A stretch of DNA of 54,600 bases. Source: Bacillus cytotoxicus. Lineage in GTDB: Bacteria > Bacillota > Bacilli > Bacillales > Bacillaceae_G. The notes under the pieces were generated by a model that did not search any database, had not been told where the DNA came from, and saw only the letters and a program-made list of their open reading frames with translations. Each line of letters starts with the position of its first letter. Within the stretch, counting starts at the first letter, position 1. The stretch spans positions 1 to 54,600 of the forward strand of contig NZ_JAMBOP010000034.1 of assembly GCF_023715645.1 (NCBI RefSeq), written 5' to 3'. Shown here piece after piece: positions 1-8,062 of this stretch. The position numbers and the translations under genes are program-made.

Positions 1-37
1 TCCTCAAACAAGCGGAACAGAACCGCTTGTTTGAGGA
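1..37. terminator. Perfect inverted repeat at the window edge
   Basis: A 15-bp perfect stem (TCCTCAAACAAGCGG and its complement) closes a 7-nt loop. It could terminate a gene lying left of the window. No strong T-run follows on the plus strand, so its direction is uncertain. Confidence 0.5.
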
Positions 38-56
38 AGAAAATCTAAAAAACAGC

Positions 57-94
57 AAAACCCACGGAGAAAACTTATTTTCTCCGTGGGTTTT
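57..94. terminator. Bidirectional terminator hairpin
   Basis: A 13-bp perfect stem (61-73 with 78-90) has a 4-nt loop, with A-rich sequence on the left and T-rich sequence on the right. It can therefore end transcription from either side, including the minus-strand rhodanese genes. Confidence 0.75.
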
Positions 95-159
95 AGTCAT
101 TTAAAGGGACTTTTGGGACAGCCCCATCTATCTCTCCATTGAAGCTGATTGGAAATTAC

Positions 160-215
160 ACCCCACCGATTTATCGGCGCTTTTTCTAATATATCGGCGC
201 TTCGACAACATTCAA
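160..215. repeat. Family C dispersed repeat (two phased TATCGGCG units)
   Basis: ATCGGCG occurs at 173 and 193, 20 bp apart, followed by a CTTCGACA block. The same arrangement occurs near 6555-6630, 32030-32130 and 34585-34632. It lies just downstream of the last rhodanese gene and encodes no supported protein. Confidence 0.6.
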
Positions 216-243
216 CACAAATCACTGCAACTCAATCAACTAT

Positions 244-540
244 TTATTCTGTTTTTCCTTCCCAAGCTAGCATACCGCCGTTCATATTGATCACTTGGAA
301 ACCATTTCCTTCTAAAAAGTTCACTGCTTGCATGCTTCTCCCACCAGAAAGACATACAATCACGTACTCTTTCCGTTTGTCTAACTCATGCATACGAAAC
401 TCTAATAAACGAAGCGGAATATGAATCGCTTCTGGAATTTTCCCTTCGGCAATTTCCCCTACCTCACGTACGTCAATAATGTTTACTATTTCACGATTCA
501 TTAGTTTGTGTTCTAATTCTTTCGCAGTCATTTCTTTCAT
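244..540 (-). CDS. Single-domain rhodanese-like sulfurtransferase
   Basis: This 98-residue protein is one small cytoplasmic rhodanese domain. The active-site loop CLSGGRS is near residues 63-69, after the conserved DVRE element. Rhodaneses of this kind carry persulfide sulfur on the loop cysteine and pass it to acceptors. An AGGAGG 9 nt upstream supports the ATG start. It is the last gene of the minus-strand cluster, 15 nt after the membrane-anchored rhodanese, so the two are probably co-transcribed from the promoter carrying the CstR-type operator at 979-996. The exact sulfur acceptor cannot be read from the sequence. Confidence 0.9.
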   Translation of the reverse strand: MKEMTAKELEHKLMNREIVNIIDVREVGEIAEGKIPEAIHIPLRLLEFRMHELDKRKEYVIVCLSGGRSMQAVNFLEGNGFQVINMNGGMLAWEGKTE

Positions 541-555
541 GTTTCTACATCCTCC

Positions 556-918
556 TTAATTCCAAGCGTTCATACCGCCTGAAACATTAATAATTTGTTC
601 AAATCCCATTTTCTTTAACATTTTTGTTGCTTGTTTACTTCTCATTCCGCTCTGACAAATGACGATTACTTCTTTACTTTTATCTAATCTATTTGCTTGT
701 TGTCCAAGTTCATTTAGCGGTATATTACGAAAACCTTGAATATGGTTGCCTCTAAATTCACCTGGTGTCCGAACGTCAATCAATTGCTTATTCTTTTTTT
801 TCATTTCCTCTTTTAGTTCTTTCCCGCTTATATTTTTCACTCCCTTAACAGGTAACAAACGAGAAATAATAAACAAAGAAATGAATGCAACAATAGCGAT
901 GTTCACTGCTCCATTCAT
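556..918 (-). CDS. Membrane-anchored rhodanese-like sulfurtransferase
   Basis: The 120-residue protein has one N-terminal membrane segment (about residues 4-22) followed by a rhodanese domain with DVRTPGEF and active-site loop CQSGMRS. I chose the ATG at 918 because GGAGG lies 9 nt before it; the longer reading frame to 972 adds 18 residues with no ribosome binding site. The catalytic domain should sit in the cytoplasm next to the membrane. It follows cstR and precedes a soluble rhodanese, within a persulfide-detoxification cluster. A TTGACA/TATATA-like promoter with an overlapping CstR-type palindrome lies about 75 nt upstream. Confidence 0.88.
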   Translation of the reverse strand: MNGAVNIAIVAFISLFIISRLLPVKGVKNISGKELKEEMKKKNKQLIDVRTPGEFRGNHIQGFRNIPLNELGQQANRLDKSKEVIVICQSGMRSKQATKMLKKMGFEQIINVSGGMNAWN

Positions 919-978
919 AATTATATACCTCCGATAGTATGTTTCATGATAAAACTCTCGTGCATTACACAATATACA

Positions 979-996
979 TATACCCGCATAGGTATA
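979..996 (-). promoter_or_regulatory. CstR-type operator overlapping the rhodanese promoter -10
   Basis: The site is TATACC-N6-GGTATA with spacer CGCATA. On the minus strand a TTGACA -35 (1022-1017) and a TATATA/CTATAT -10 (about 999-993) flank it, so a bound repressor would cover the -10. A near-identical site lies before the CoADR-RHD gene at 3071-3088. CsoR/CstR proteins bind such C-rich/G-rich palindromes; assignment to this CstR is inferred from proximity. Confidence 0.7.
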
Positions 997-1010
997 TAGA
1001 AATCATTTTT

Positions 1011-1038
1011 ATAATCTGTCAATAAATTGACAGATTAT
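1011..1038. repeat. Hairpin at the cstR stop codon, overlapping the next -35
   Basis: A 10-bp perfect inverted repeat (1011-1020 with 1029-1038) spans the cstR stop codon. One arm contains the TTGACA -35 of the downstream rhodanese promoter. There is no U-tract on either side, so it is not a convincing terminator. Confidence 0.45.
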
Positions 1039-1298
1039 CTACTTTTCACAAGTAATTGTACAGCTTCTTTAATGACATCTTCATTCGCTGTATCACCTTT
1101 TTCAAATTGCTCGCGAAGGCATTTTTCTAAATTTGTTCCGACAATTAATCCAATTGTTCGATCTACCGCAGAGCGTGATGCCGTCAATTGTGTAATGACT
1201 TCTTTACAATCTTTTCCCTCTTCCATCATGCGCAACACACCGCGAATTTGTCCTTCAATTCGCTTCAAACGATTTTTCATATCTTGATTATATTCCAA
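1035..1298 (-). CDS. cstR: CsoR-family persulfide sensor, CstR type
   Basis: The 87-residue, all-helical repressor belongs to the CsoR/RcnR (DUF156) family. The ligand positions are Cys31, Asn56 and Cys60. Copper-sensing CsoR has His at the middle position; Asn there with two cysteines is the mark of CstR, which reacts with persulfides instead of binding Cu(I). Its neighbours, a CoA-disulfide reductase/rhodanese and two rhodaneses, fit sulfide and persulfide stress. The start is TTG at 1298 with GGAGGTG 8 nt upstream. Two matching palindromic operators (979-996 and 3071-3088) control the genes around it. Other usual cst genes (persulfide dioxygenase, SQR, TauE) are not in the window. Confidence 0.87.
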   Translation of the reverse strand: MEYNQDMKNRLKRIEGQIRGVLRMMEEGKDCKEVITQLTASRSAVDRTIGLIVGTNLEKCLREQFEKGDTANEDVIKEAVQLLVKSR

Positions 1299-1352
1299 TG
1301 GATAAGCACCTCCAGAGTTTCACTTGTTTTTTGTTAAATAGTATACTCAATC

Positions 1353-1378
1353 ACGGCCTATCAAAATTGACAGGCCGT
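1353..1378. repeat. Hairpin between CoADR-RHD and cstR
   Basis: A 10-bp inverted repeat with one G-T wobble (ACGGCCTATC / GACAGGCCGT) lies just after the CoADR-RHD stop. It has no T-run, so it may be a weak terminator or an mRNA-processing hairpin. Confidence 0.45.
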
Positions 1379-1383
1379 AATCT

Positions 1384-3051
1384 CTATTCATGCCAAATGC
1401 CATTCGGTAAAGCTGTCCCATACAGCTTAAAACCACCGTCAACATTCTTTACTTCATACCCGTTTTCCATTAAAATACGTGCCGCTACATATCCTCTCAT
1501 GCCGAGTTGACACGTAATATAAATGTCTTGATCTGTTGGAATTTCATGTAAGCGATCACGCACTTCATCCAATGGAATATTGACAGACCCTTTGATCATT
1601 CCTTGTTTTAATTCGTGCGGTTCCCGAACATCGATTAAATATCCGCCTTTTTCCACGATGTCATCAATTTCATGCCATTGCACGGTATCGACAAGTCCTT
1701 CTATTATATTGCTTGCTGCATACCCAACCATGTTTACAGGATCTTTAGCAGAAGAATACGGCGGAGCGTATGACAATTCTAAATCTGGTAAATCCATTAC
1801 CTTCAATTTCCCTTTCAGTGCCGTTGCAATCACATCAATTCGTTTGTCTACACCATCACGGCCTACTGCTTGCGCTCCGTAAATTTCTCCTGTTTCTTTG
1901 TTAAAAATGAGCTTTAGTAAAACAGGATACGCATTTGGATAATAACCAGCATGAGAATTCGCTTGGACGTGAACGACCTCATACGGCAAATCTAAACGCT
2001 GTAATACTTTTTCATTCACACCTGTTGAAGCAACTGTTAACTCAAATACTTTTGCAATAGATGTACCCATCGCTCCTTTATAGATAGAATCTGCATGGCC
2101 ATGAATAATATCCGCTAATAGACGACCTTGACGATTTGCCGGTGCTGCAAGTGGAATCATCGTGTCTGTTCCCGTCACAAAATCTTTTACTTCAATCGCA
2201 TCTCCAATTGCATAAATAGATGGATCGGAAGTTTGCAGCGTTTCATTTACTTTAATCGTATTTCGAACTCCTAACTTCAGGCCTGCATCTTTTGCTAAGC
2301 TGCTTTCCGGCTGTACACCGATAGAAAGAATGATCATATCTGTATGAATTTTTGTACCGCTTTTCAGACGAATAACTGCTCCGTCTTCTTCAAAAGCCTC
2401 TACCCCATCTTCTAAAATGAGCTGAACACCATGTTTTCTCATATGCTCGTGCACATATGCTGCCATTTCATAATCAATTGGCGGCATGACTTGATTGTTC
2501 ATTTCTACAAGTGTTACCTCAAGACCACGTTCTCTTAAGTTTTCCGCCATTTCAACGCCGATAAAGCCTCCGCCAATTACGGTCGCATGTTGTGGTTTAT
2601 TTTCATCAATATAGCCTTTTATACGATCTGTATCCGGCACATTTCGTAATGTAAATAATGCTTTCGCATCTTTAATTCCTGGAATTGGTGGAACCATCGG
2701 CTTAGAACCTGGTGACAGAATTAAAACATCATAGGATTCTTCGTAAGTTTCATTTGTCACTACGTTTTTCACAACAATTGTTTTTTCTTCTTTATTTATT
2801 TTGATTACTTCACTTAAAATGCGAATATCTAAATTAAAGCGCTTAGACATTTTTTCTACTGTTTGCACTAACAACTTTTGTCTTTCTTGAATCACTCCGC
2901 CAATATAATATGGCAGTCCGCAGTTAGCAAACGAAATATACTCTCCGCGCTCAAACATCACAATCTCATCCTCTTCACTTAAACGACGCAAACGTGCTGC
3001 AACGGATGCTCCGCCAGCTACTCCGCCAACTACAACAATTTTTCTACTCAT
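1384..3051 (-). CDS. CoA-disulfide reductase fused to a rhodanese domain (CoADR-RHD)
   Basis: The 555-residue protein has an N-terminal FAD/NAD(P)H pyridine-nucleotide disulfide oxidoreductase and a C-terminal rhodanese domain. The FAD-binding motif GGVAGGASVAARLRR is at about 9-23, and Cys44 in SFANCGLPYYIGG is the single catalytic cysteine that forms the CoA mixed disulfide. The rhodanese loop CQLGMRG places its cysteine at 514. Such fusions use NAD(P)H to reduce CoA persulfide or disulfide. The ATG at 3051 has AGGAGG upstream. The promoter (TTGCAC-17-TAATAT) abuts a CstR-type operator, which explains the link to the adjacent cstR gene. Confidence 0.93.
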   Translation of the reverse strand: MSRKIVVVGGVAGGASVAARLRRLSEEDEIVMFERGEYISFANCGLPYYIGGVIQERQKLLVQTVEKMSKRFNLDIRILSEVIKINKEEKTIVVKNVVTNETYEESYDVLILSPGSKPMVPPIPGIKDAKALFTLRNVPDTDRIKGYIDENKPQHATVIGGGFIGVEMAENLRERGLEVTLVEMNNQVMPPIDYEMAAYVHEHMRKHGVQLILEDGVEAFEEDGAVIRLKSGTKIHTDMIILSIGVQPESSLAKDAGLKLGVRNTIKVNETLQTSDPSIYAIGDAIEVKDFVTGTDTMIPLAAPANRQGRLLADIIHGHADSIYKGAMGTSIAKVFELTVASTGVNEKVLQRLDLPYEVVHVQANSHAGYYPNAYPVLLKLIFNKETGEIYGAQAVGRDGVDKRIDVIATALKGKLKVMDLPDLELSYAPPYSSAKDPVNMVGYAASNIIEGLVDTVQWHEIDDIVEKGGYLIDVREPHELKQGMIKGSVNIPLDEVRDRLHEIPTDQDIYITCQLGMRGYVAARILMENGYEVKNVDGGFKLYGTALPNGIWHE

Positions 3052-3070
3052 ACTTTTTCTCCTCCTTACT

Positions 3071-3088
3071 TATACCCGTATAGGTATA
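3071..3088 (-). promoter_or_regulatory. CstR-type operator before CoADR-RHD
   Basis: The site is TATACC-N6-GGTATA with spacer CGTATA, which differs at one base from the spacer of the copy at 979-996. On the minus strand it lies directly downstream of a TAATAT -10 (3093-3088), at the expected transcription start. Confidence 0.72.
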
Positions 3089-3116
3089 TATTAAACATAA
3101 AAAAATAATTGTGCAA
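3088..3116 (-). promoter_or_regulatory. Sigma-A promoter of CoADR-RHD
   Basis: On the minus strand, TTGCAC (3116-3111) and TAATAT (3093-3088) are separated by exactly 17 nt, with the CstR-type operator immediately downstream. Confidence 0.6.
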
Positions 3117-3189
3117 CATTTCAAGCTCACTCTCACTATTTATTCACAAAATCGAAACGAGTAAATAATTTTAATTTTTGTAACATTCT

Positions 3190-3222
3190 GTTCGTATCCC
3201 GTTCATATTCTTATTTTAAAAT
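3190..3222 (+). promoter_or_regulatory. HssR-like direct repeat and -10 before the MMPL exporter
   Basis: TTCGTA (3191) and TTCATA (3202) repeat at an 11-bp period, with a TAAAAT -10 beginning 15 nt after the second unit starts (3217-3222). The pattern matches the known HssR box GTTCATATTNNGTTCATATT with few mismatches and has the same geometry as the sites at 6930, 8923 and 27024. Confidence 0.72.
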
Positions 3223-3254
3223 CTTCCTGAAAATAAAAAGAGGAGGTTATAGCT

Positions 3255-5456
3255 GTGATCCATAAACTTGCTCGCTTCATCAGTAGTCCAAAGGGTGCCA
3301 AAATCGTGTTAATCGCTTGGATTCTTACTATTGGCGTTTTAAGTATTGTCGCACCATCAGCTAAAAAGTACACAACAAGCAGTGGTGAAGGAAGCATCCA
3401 TGAAGATACGCCGTCTGCTGTAGCGCAAAAAATATTGGATGAACAATTCCCATCCAAAGATGGCGCAGTCGCCCTACTTGTGTTTCATGGGAAATCTGCC
3501 ATCACTGAGGCCGAGCGTGCCAAAATCTCAGAAATTAGCAAATGGCTTTCCTCAGATGATAAACCCAAAAATATCGCAAGTGCCTTACCATTTCACCAAC
3601 TCCCAAAAGCCACACAGGACAAAATGTTCTCCAAAGATAACACAACCATTCTTTTAAATGTTGCCCTGACAAAAGATTTAGAATCCGATCAAATTTATGC
3701 GACATTAGACCAAATTCGAAATCATATAAAACAAATGGATATCGGAGAGTTAAAGCTTGAAATTACAGGCCCAGCTGGAATTGCAGCGGATACGATTACA
3801 CTGTTCAAAAATGCTGATTTCGTCTTAATGTTTGCAACAATCGGATTAATTCTTATTATATTAATCATCATTTACCGCTCCCCATTACTCGCAATCTTTC
3901 CATTACTCATTTCCGGTATCGTATATGAAGTAGTCGATCGCATTTTAGGATTGGCAGGAAAAAATGGCTGGTTCGTCGTTGAGAAGCAAGCTCTTTCCAT
4001 TATGATGATTCTACTCTTTGCTGTATTAACGGATTATTGTTTATTCATATTAGCTCGTTATAAAGAAGAGTTAAAAAAGACGAGTCCGAAGTACGATGCG
4101 ATGCAATATGCATTAACGCAAGTAATGGAACCGATTTTATTTAGCGGCGGAACCGTGCTGGTTGCAATGCTGACATTGTTCTTTGCAGTTTTTAATGCAT
4201 ATCATAACTTTGCCCCAGTATTTTCAGTTGCCATGGTGTTCATTTTGCTTGGAGGCATCACCCTCATTCCCGCTCTCTTTGCACTCGTTGGCCGAAAAGC
4301 ATTTTGGCCATTCATTCCAAAAGTAGCTGAAAAAGAAGAAAAACTGGGCGGCTTCTGGACAAATGTCGGCGCTCTTATAAAGAAAAAGCCTTCCATCACA
4401 GCAAGTATACTGCTAATCATGCTTATTCTTAGTTCGCTGAACGTTGGCTCTATGAAATATTCATTTAACTTAATGAAGTCATTTCCAAAGGACATTTCAT
4501 CGCGGCAAGGGTTTGAAACTTTAGAGGAAAACTTCCCGCCAGGACAATTAGCGCCTGTCACTGTCATTGTAAAATCAGACAAGGAAATTGTCTTAGATCA
4601 ATCCTTTCTTGATAAATTAACTTCATTATCAAACGCACTAAAACAAATAGATGGGGTAAACACCGTCACACCTGAAATTACTTCCGCACTAACAAATGCG
4701 AACTTACCAAAAAACTTCTTATCAGAAGAAAAACATGCGATCAAACTGCAATTAACTTTACAAGACAATCCTTACGACCAAGCAGCTTTAAAAACAGTAA
4801 ATGCACTGCGCGAACACAGTACCAATTTGTTAACGAAGAGCGGCTTTGATTCCCAGCAATATTCCTTACATTATAGCGGGCAAACAGCGCAGCAATTAGA
4901 TGTGCAATCGTTAAACGCAAAAGATACAATTGTAACGTTCTCGCTCATTTCCGTTTTCATTCTCATTATGCTGGCCTATCAATCACGCTCAATCATAATT
5001 GCGTTAACGATGATGGTCACAATGTTACTTTCTTATTCCGCAACCTTAGGACTAGGTTGGATGATCTTTCATCATATTTTAGGCTACGACTCGATTAGCT
5101 ATCGCCTTCCTGTCTACACCTTTGTATTTCTCATTGCATTAGGAGTCGACTACAATATTATGCTCGTATCCCGCATTAAGGAAGAAGCACAAAAATATGA
5201 ATGGAAAGAAGCGGTGGCGCGCGGGGTTGCCTTAACAGGCGGCGTCATTTCATCAGCTGGTATTATACTCGCAGCCACATTCAGCGTACTTATTACGCAG
5301 CCGCTTCAAGAACTTTTCCTGTTCGGGTTAACAATGACAATGGGGATTTTAATTGATACGTTCCTTGTTCGCGGTATGCTGCTCCCTTCGATTTTGATCT
5401 TTTTCAAACCGAGACGTTCCAAGCATGTTTCTTCCTTCCAAACCGATGTAAAATAG
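3255..5456 (+). CDS. MMPL/RND-family membrane exporter (YdfJ-like)
   Basis: The 733-residue protein has the MMPL layout: an N-terminal membrane helix (about 16-36), a large extracytoplasmic loop, a bundle of five or six helices (about 190-350), a central helix near 385-400, a second outer loop, and a second bundle (about 550-715). The motif ALGVDYNIMLVSR in the second half and the matching LTDYCLFILARYKEE in the first half are typical of proton-driven MMPL pumps. It starts at GTG with AGGAGG 8 nt upstream. The substrate is unknown. It shares its promoter architecture with hrtBA, so a role in haem or membrane-toxin stress is inferred. A strong terminator follows. Confidence 0.88.
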   Translation: MIHKLARFISSPKGAKIVLIAWILTIGVLSIVAPSAKKYTTSSGEGSIHEDTPSAVAQKILDEQFPSKDGAVALLVFHGKSAITEAERAKISEISKWLSSDDKPKNIASALPFHQLPKATQDKMFSKDNTTILLNVALTKDLESDQIYATLDQIRNHIKQMDIGELKLEITGPAGIAADTITLFKNADFVLMFATIGLILIILIIIYRSPLLAIFPLLISGIVYEVVDRILGLAGKNGWFVVEKQALSIMMILLFAVLTDYCLFILARYKEELKKTSPKYDAMQYALTQVMEPILFSGGTVLVAMLTLFFAVFNAYHNFAPVFSVAMVFILLGGITLIPALFALVGRKAFWPFIPKVAEKEEKLGGFWTNVGALIKKKPSITASILLIMLILSSLNVGSMKYSFNLMKSFPKDISSRQGFETLEENFPPGQLAPVTVIVKSDKEIVLDQSFLDKLTSLSNALKQIDGVNTVTPEITSALTNANLPKNFLSEEKHAIKLQLTLQDNPYDQAALKTVNALREHSTNLLTKSGFDSQQYSLHYSGQTAQQLDVQSLNAKDTIVTFSLISVFILIMLAYQSRSIIIALTMMVTMLLSYSATLGLGWMIFHHILGYDSISYRLPVYTFVFLIALGVDYNIMLVSRIKEEAQKYEWKEAVARGVALTGGVISSAGIILAATFSVLITQPLQELFLFGLTMTMGILIDTFLVRGMLLPSILIFFKPRRSKHVSSFQTDVK

Positions 5457-5467
5457 CCGTAAAAATG

Positions 5468-5498
5468 AAAAGTGTGCATTCCAGCACACTTTTCGTTT
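5468..5498 (+). terminator. Terminator after the MMPL exporter gene
   Basis: A 10-bp stem AAAAGTGTGC / GCACACTTTT with a 6-nt loop is followed by CGTTTTC, 11 nt after the stop codon. Confidence 0.85.
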
Positions 5499-5631
5499 TC
5501 TTTGCAATTGTAATTAGGTAATAAGGGGTGTATTTATAAGTCCAAAAGAAATAAACAACAAGTACTACAAGATAAGATAGATGAAAAAAACTTCCTTCCC
5601 TTCTAACTCCCTAAGTCTATTTAAATGACAA

Positions 5632-5735
5632 AACCCCCTTTTTTAGGGGGGCAAGAGCCTCTGCCGCGTGTAGGAGCGGTCAGGGCCTTTTCCTGCCACA
5701 TGCCAGATTTGCAACAAATGGCATGTGGCGCTTTG
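5632..5735 (+). repeat. Partial family A repeat core
   Basis: This gene-free stretch contains the core GTAGGAGCGGTCAGGGCC.. and TTTTCCTGCCAC of repeat family A, without its terminal inverted repeats. It continues into an 11-bp perfect hairpin (5695-5705 with 5719-5729). The rest of 5499-5765 shows no gene. Confidence 0.6.
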
Positions 5736-5765
5736 TTTGTTAAACAATCAAAGTGGATTCATATA

Positions 5766-6332
5766 TCAATTGCTTTGTAGATGTAGATCCTTCCAATCTT
5801 CTCTTAATAGGCCAAACATATATACGTCATGGAATTTGCCAAATCTAAAAATTTCATTGCGTAAAGTACCTTCTTTTACAAAGTGACATTTTTCGTATGA
5901 ACGAATCGCATTCGCATTGAAACCAAACACTTGCAGTTTAATTTTATTAATGTGAATGTAATTGAAAATAAACGATATTAAAGTGTTCATCGCGTCTGTA
6001 CCAAAGCCTTTATTTTGCCATTGTGTGCCGATAGAAATGCCGACAAAACAAGTGCTATTTTTCCAATTGATTGCAAAGACACCACACGATCCAATTAGTT
6101 CATTCGATTCCTTATCAAAAATACCAAAAATAAATTCTTCTTTTTTACTGCTAATACCATTGAAAAACGTTTTGTTGTCTTCCAATGTCGATGGAAACGG
6201 AATGTCATCATTTGCGAGTAATAGCGTACGTTTTTCATTTTCAAATTGAGCAAAGCGCTCAATTTGATTTTGTTCCATTTGTTTTAATATAACCGTTTGA
6301 CCTGTTAAAAAGTGATTCAAAAACTGTTCCAT
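5766..6332 (-). CDS. GNAT-family N-acetyltransferase (RimJ/RimL-like)
   Basis: The 188-residue protein has the RimJ/RimL-type GNAT fold: a central strand FVGISIGTQWQNKGFGTDAM, whose Q/NxGxG/D acetyl-CoA loop is typical, and a C-terminal YEKCHFVKEGTLRNEIF. The ATG at 6332 has GGGAG upstream. Such proteins acetylate amino groups of ribosomal proteins, antibiotics or small molecules; the substrate is not evident. It is transcribed away from hrtBA and shows no operon partner. A distant paralogue with the same C-terminal motif lies at 10520-11059. Confidence 0.85.
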   Translation of the reverse strand: MEQFLNHFLTGQTVILKQMEQNQIERFAQFENEKRTLLLANDDIPFPSTLEDNKTFFNGISSKKEEFIFGIFDKESNELIGSCGVFAINWKNSTCFVGISIGTQWQNKGFGTDAMNTLISFIFNYIHINKIKLQVFGFNANAIRSYEKCHFVKEGTLRNEIFRFGKFHDVYMFGLLREDWKDLHLQSN

Positions 6333-6348
6333 GTTATTCTCCCTTTAT

Positions 6349-6388
6349 TAAGGGGTGCAGCCTGAGGTACAACCCCTTAGATTTTTTG
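6349..6388 (+). terminator. Hairpin with T-run upstream of the acetyltransferase gene
   Basis: AAGGGGT pairs with ACCCCTT across a partly structured loop, and GATTTTTTG follows on the plus strand. No plus-strand gene ends here, so its role is unclear. Confidence 0.35.
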
Positions 6389-6506
6389 TTGGTGAAACAA
6401 AACATCTACTGCGATTATCGCAATCATATTAACAACTCCTTTTGGTTAATACTTCTATTATATCTTATTTTTATATATTTGAAAATTCTGTATTATATTT
6501 TCGAAA

Positions 6507-6695
6507 AAGGAGTAATGTCAGCTCTATTTCCTGCACTCAAAATGTTGAACATTGTCGAAGCGTCTTTAAATCGTGTCGAAGCGCCGATATATTGAAAAAA
6601 GTGGTCGATATATTAAAAAAATCGCCGATATATCAGTGAACATATAAGAAGGAGTTGATTCAAAAGACATCTACATCTCTTTTGAGTCAGCTCCT
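6507..6695 (+). repeat. Family C repeat with terminal hairpin
   Basis: This segment of about 190 bp is closely repeated at 34543-34690. It has two TCGAAGCG units 21 bp apart (6555, 6576), then CCGATATA-type units at about 6585, 6606 and 6626 (20-21 bp spacing), then an 18-bp imperfect hairpin (AGGAGTTGATTCAAAAGA paired with its near complement) at 6650-6695. Short reading frames here do not resemble proteins. Confidence 0.65.
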
Positions 6696-6819
6696 ATCTC
6701 CTTTTTCTCTTTATAATGGACACTTTTACCCACAAAACGTATGTCATTTATATATATCCAACTTATTGCTATGCAGAGTAAAAAGCGCTGTGCTACTTGT
6801 TTGCTCACTTTGTTTGAAC

Positions 6820-6905
6820 ATCGCCCGTGGCCAAAAAAGGCCCTGCCCGCTCCAAACACGGCCAGACGCTCTCACCCACCTAAAAGAAAAGGTTTTTGTT
6901 TTCTT
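6820..6905 (-). repeat. Diverged family A core
   Basis: CGTGGCCAAAAAAGGCCCTG.. followed by GGCCAG and AAAAGAAAAGGTTTTTG matches, on the minus strand, the family A core seen at 26905-26990 and 46264-46345. No terminal repeats remain. Confidence 0.45.
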
Positions 6906-6929
6906 TAAACTCGTCTTTTGTAACTTTCT

Positions 6930-6962
6930 GTTCATATTCCGTTCATATTTCCTCTTTATGAT
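6930..6962 (+). promoter_or_regulatory. HssR-box promoter of hrtBA
   Basis: TTCATA at 6931 and 6942 (11-bp period) sit in an exact match to GTTCATATTNNGTTCATATT, the HssR box defined in Staphylococcus aureus. A TATGAT -10 begins 15 nt after the start of the second unit (6957-6962). The boxes would place a response regulator over the -35 region. Confidence 0.82.
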
Positions 6963-6997
6963 AAGAGCATAGAACGAAACAAGGAGGAACGAACCTA

Positions 6998-8062
6998 ATG
7001 TTTTTAGCACTTAAAGAATTAAAACAATCGAAATTACGTTACGGGTTAATTGGTACAATCATGATGTTATTATCATTTCTTGTACTTATCATATCGGGCC
7101 TAGCAAATGGTTTATCTCATGCTAATGCCTCTTCTTTCATCGAAATGAAGGGAGAAAAATTTATTTTATCAGATGATGCAGATGGGAAATTGTTACGCTC
7201 TCAAATTAAGCAAGAAGATGTAGATAAAGTATTAGCACAAGTTGATGAAAAAGATGCAGTTCCAATGCATATTAAAGTATCAACATTTGAAAAAGAAGGA
7301 ACTTCAAATAAAGTTGATGTTGCTGTTTTCTCAAGTAAACAAGATTCATTCATTGCTCCAAAAGTGATTGAAGGAAAAAATGGTGCGTTAGCAGGCAATG
7401 AGATCGTTGCTGATGAATCTATTAAGGAAAAAGGAATTAAGCTTGGCGATGAGCTAGTAGATCCTATTTCTAAAAAGTCTTTCAAAGTTGTCGGATTTAC
7501 GCAAAATCAAATGTTTAGTCATTCACCTGTTGTTCATATGAATGAAACTGAATGGGACGCTATTGCGCTTCCACATCAAAAAGATTACAGTGTGATCGCC
7601 CTAAATACTGATAAAAAAATTGATAACGCAAAAGTTGTTGATAAAAAAGACGTACTACAAAGTATTCCAGGTTATAAAGAAGAACAAGGAACATTAACGA
7701 TGATTATCGCGTTTTTACTTGTTATTTCAGCATTGTTAATTGGCGTTTTCTTCTATGTCATTACATTACAAAAAACACATCAATTAGGTGTATTAAAAGC
7801 GATCGGAACGAAAAACTCATATTTAGCAAATACGTTAGTTGTACAATCTATAGTCTTAACTGGCGTTGCTCTTATTATCGGCATTGGCTTAATCTTTGCT
7901 GTAGAAACTGTTCTACCAGCTAGTATGCCGTTCTTATTAACACCAACAACAATTTTGCAATATACAGGTGCTTTTATCGTAATTAGTATACTCGGTACAT
8001 TAATTTCTCTATATCAAGTATTAAAAGTAGATGCATTAGAAGCAATCGGAGGTGGCATGTAA
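6998..8062 (+). CDS. hrtB: Haem-efflux ABC transporter permease HrtB
   Basis: The 354-residue protein has the MacB/FtsX layout: one N-terminal helix (about 16-38), a long extracytoplasmic domain (about 45-225), then three C-terminal helices. Segments such as SIPGYKEEQ, FFYVITLQK and LGVLKAIGTKNSYL match what I recall of S. aureus HrtB. HrtAB extracts toxic haem from the membrane. The gene follows an exact HssR box and its stop overlaps the start of the ATPase gene, so the two form one operon. An AGGAGG lies about 10 nt before the ATG. Confidence 0.85.
   Translation: MFLALKELKQSKLRYGLIGTIMMLLSFLVLIISGLANGLSHANASSFIEMKGEKFILSDDADGKLLRSQIKQEDVDKVLAQVDEKDAVPMHIKVSTFEKEGTSNKVDVAVFSSKQDSFIAPKVIEGKNGALAGNEIVADESIKEKGIKLGDELVDPISKKSFKVVGFTQNQMFSHSPVVHMNETEWDAIALPHQKDYSVIALNTDKKIDNAKVVDKKDVLQSIPGYKEEQGTLTMIIAFLLVISALLIGVFFYVITLQKTHQLGVLKAIGTKNSYLANTLVVQSIVLTGVALIIGIGLIFAVETVLPASMPFLLTPTTILQYTGAFIVISILGTLISLYQVLKVDALEAIGGGM

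Noticed and set aside
160-215. CRISPR array from the phased TATCGGCG units
   Set aside because: Units are 8 bp, the period is 20-21 bp, the intervening sequences are too short for spacers, and there are no cas genes.
6386-6972. Several plus-strand frames between the acetyltransferase and hrtB
   Set aside because: They run through family A and C repeats and a terminator hairpin, lack proper start sites and resemble no protein.
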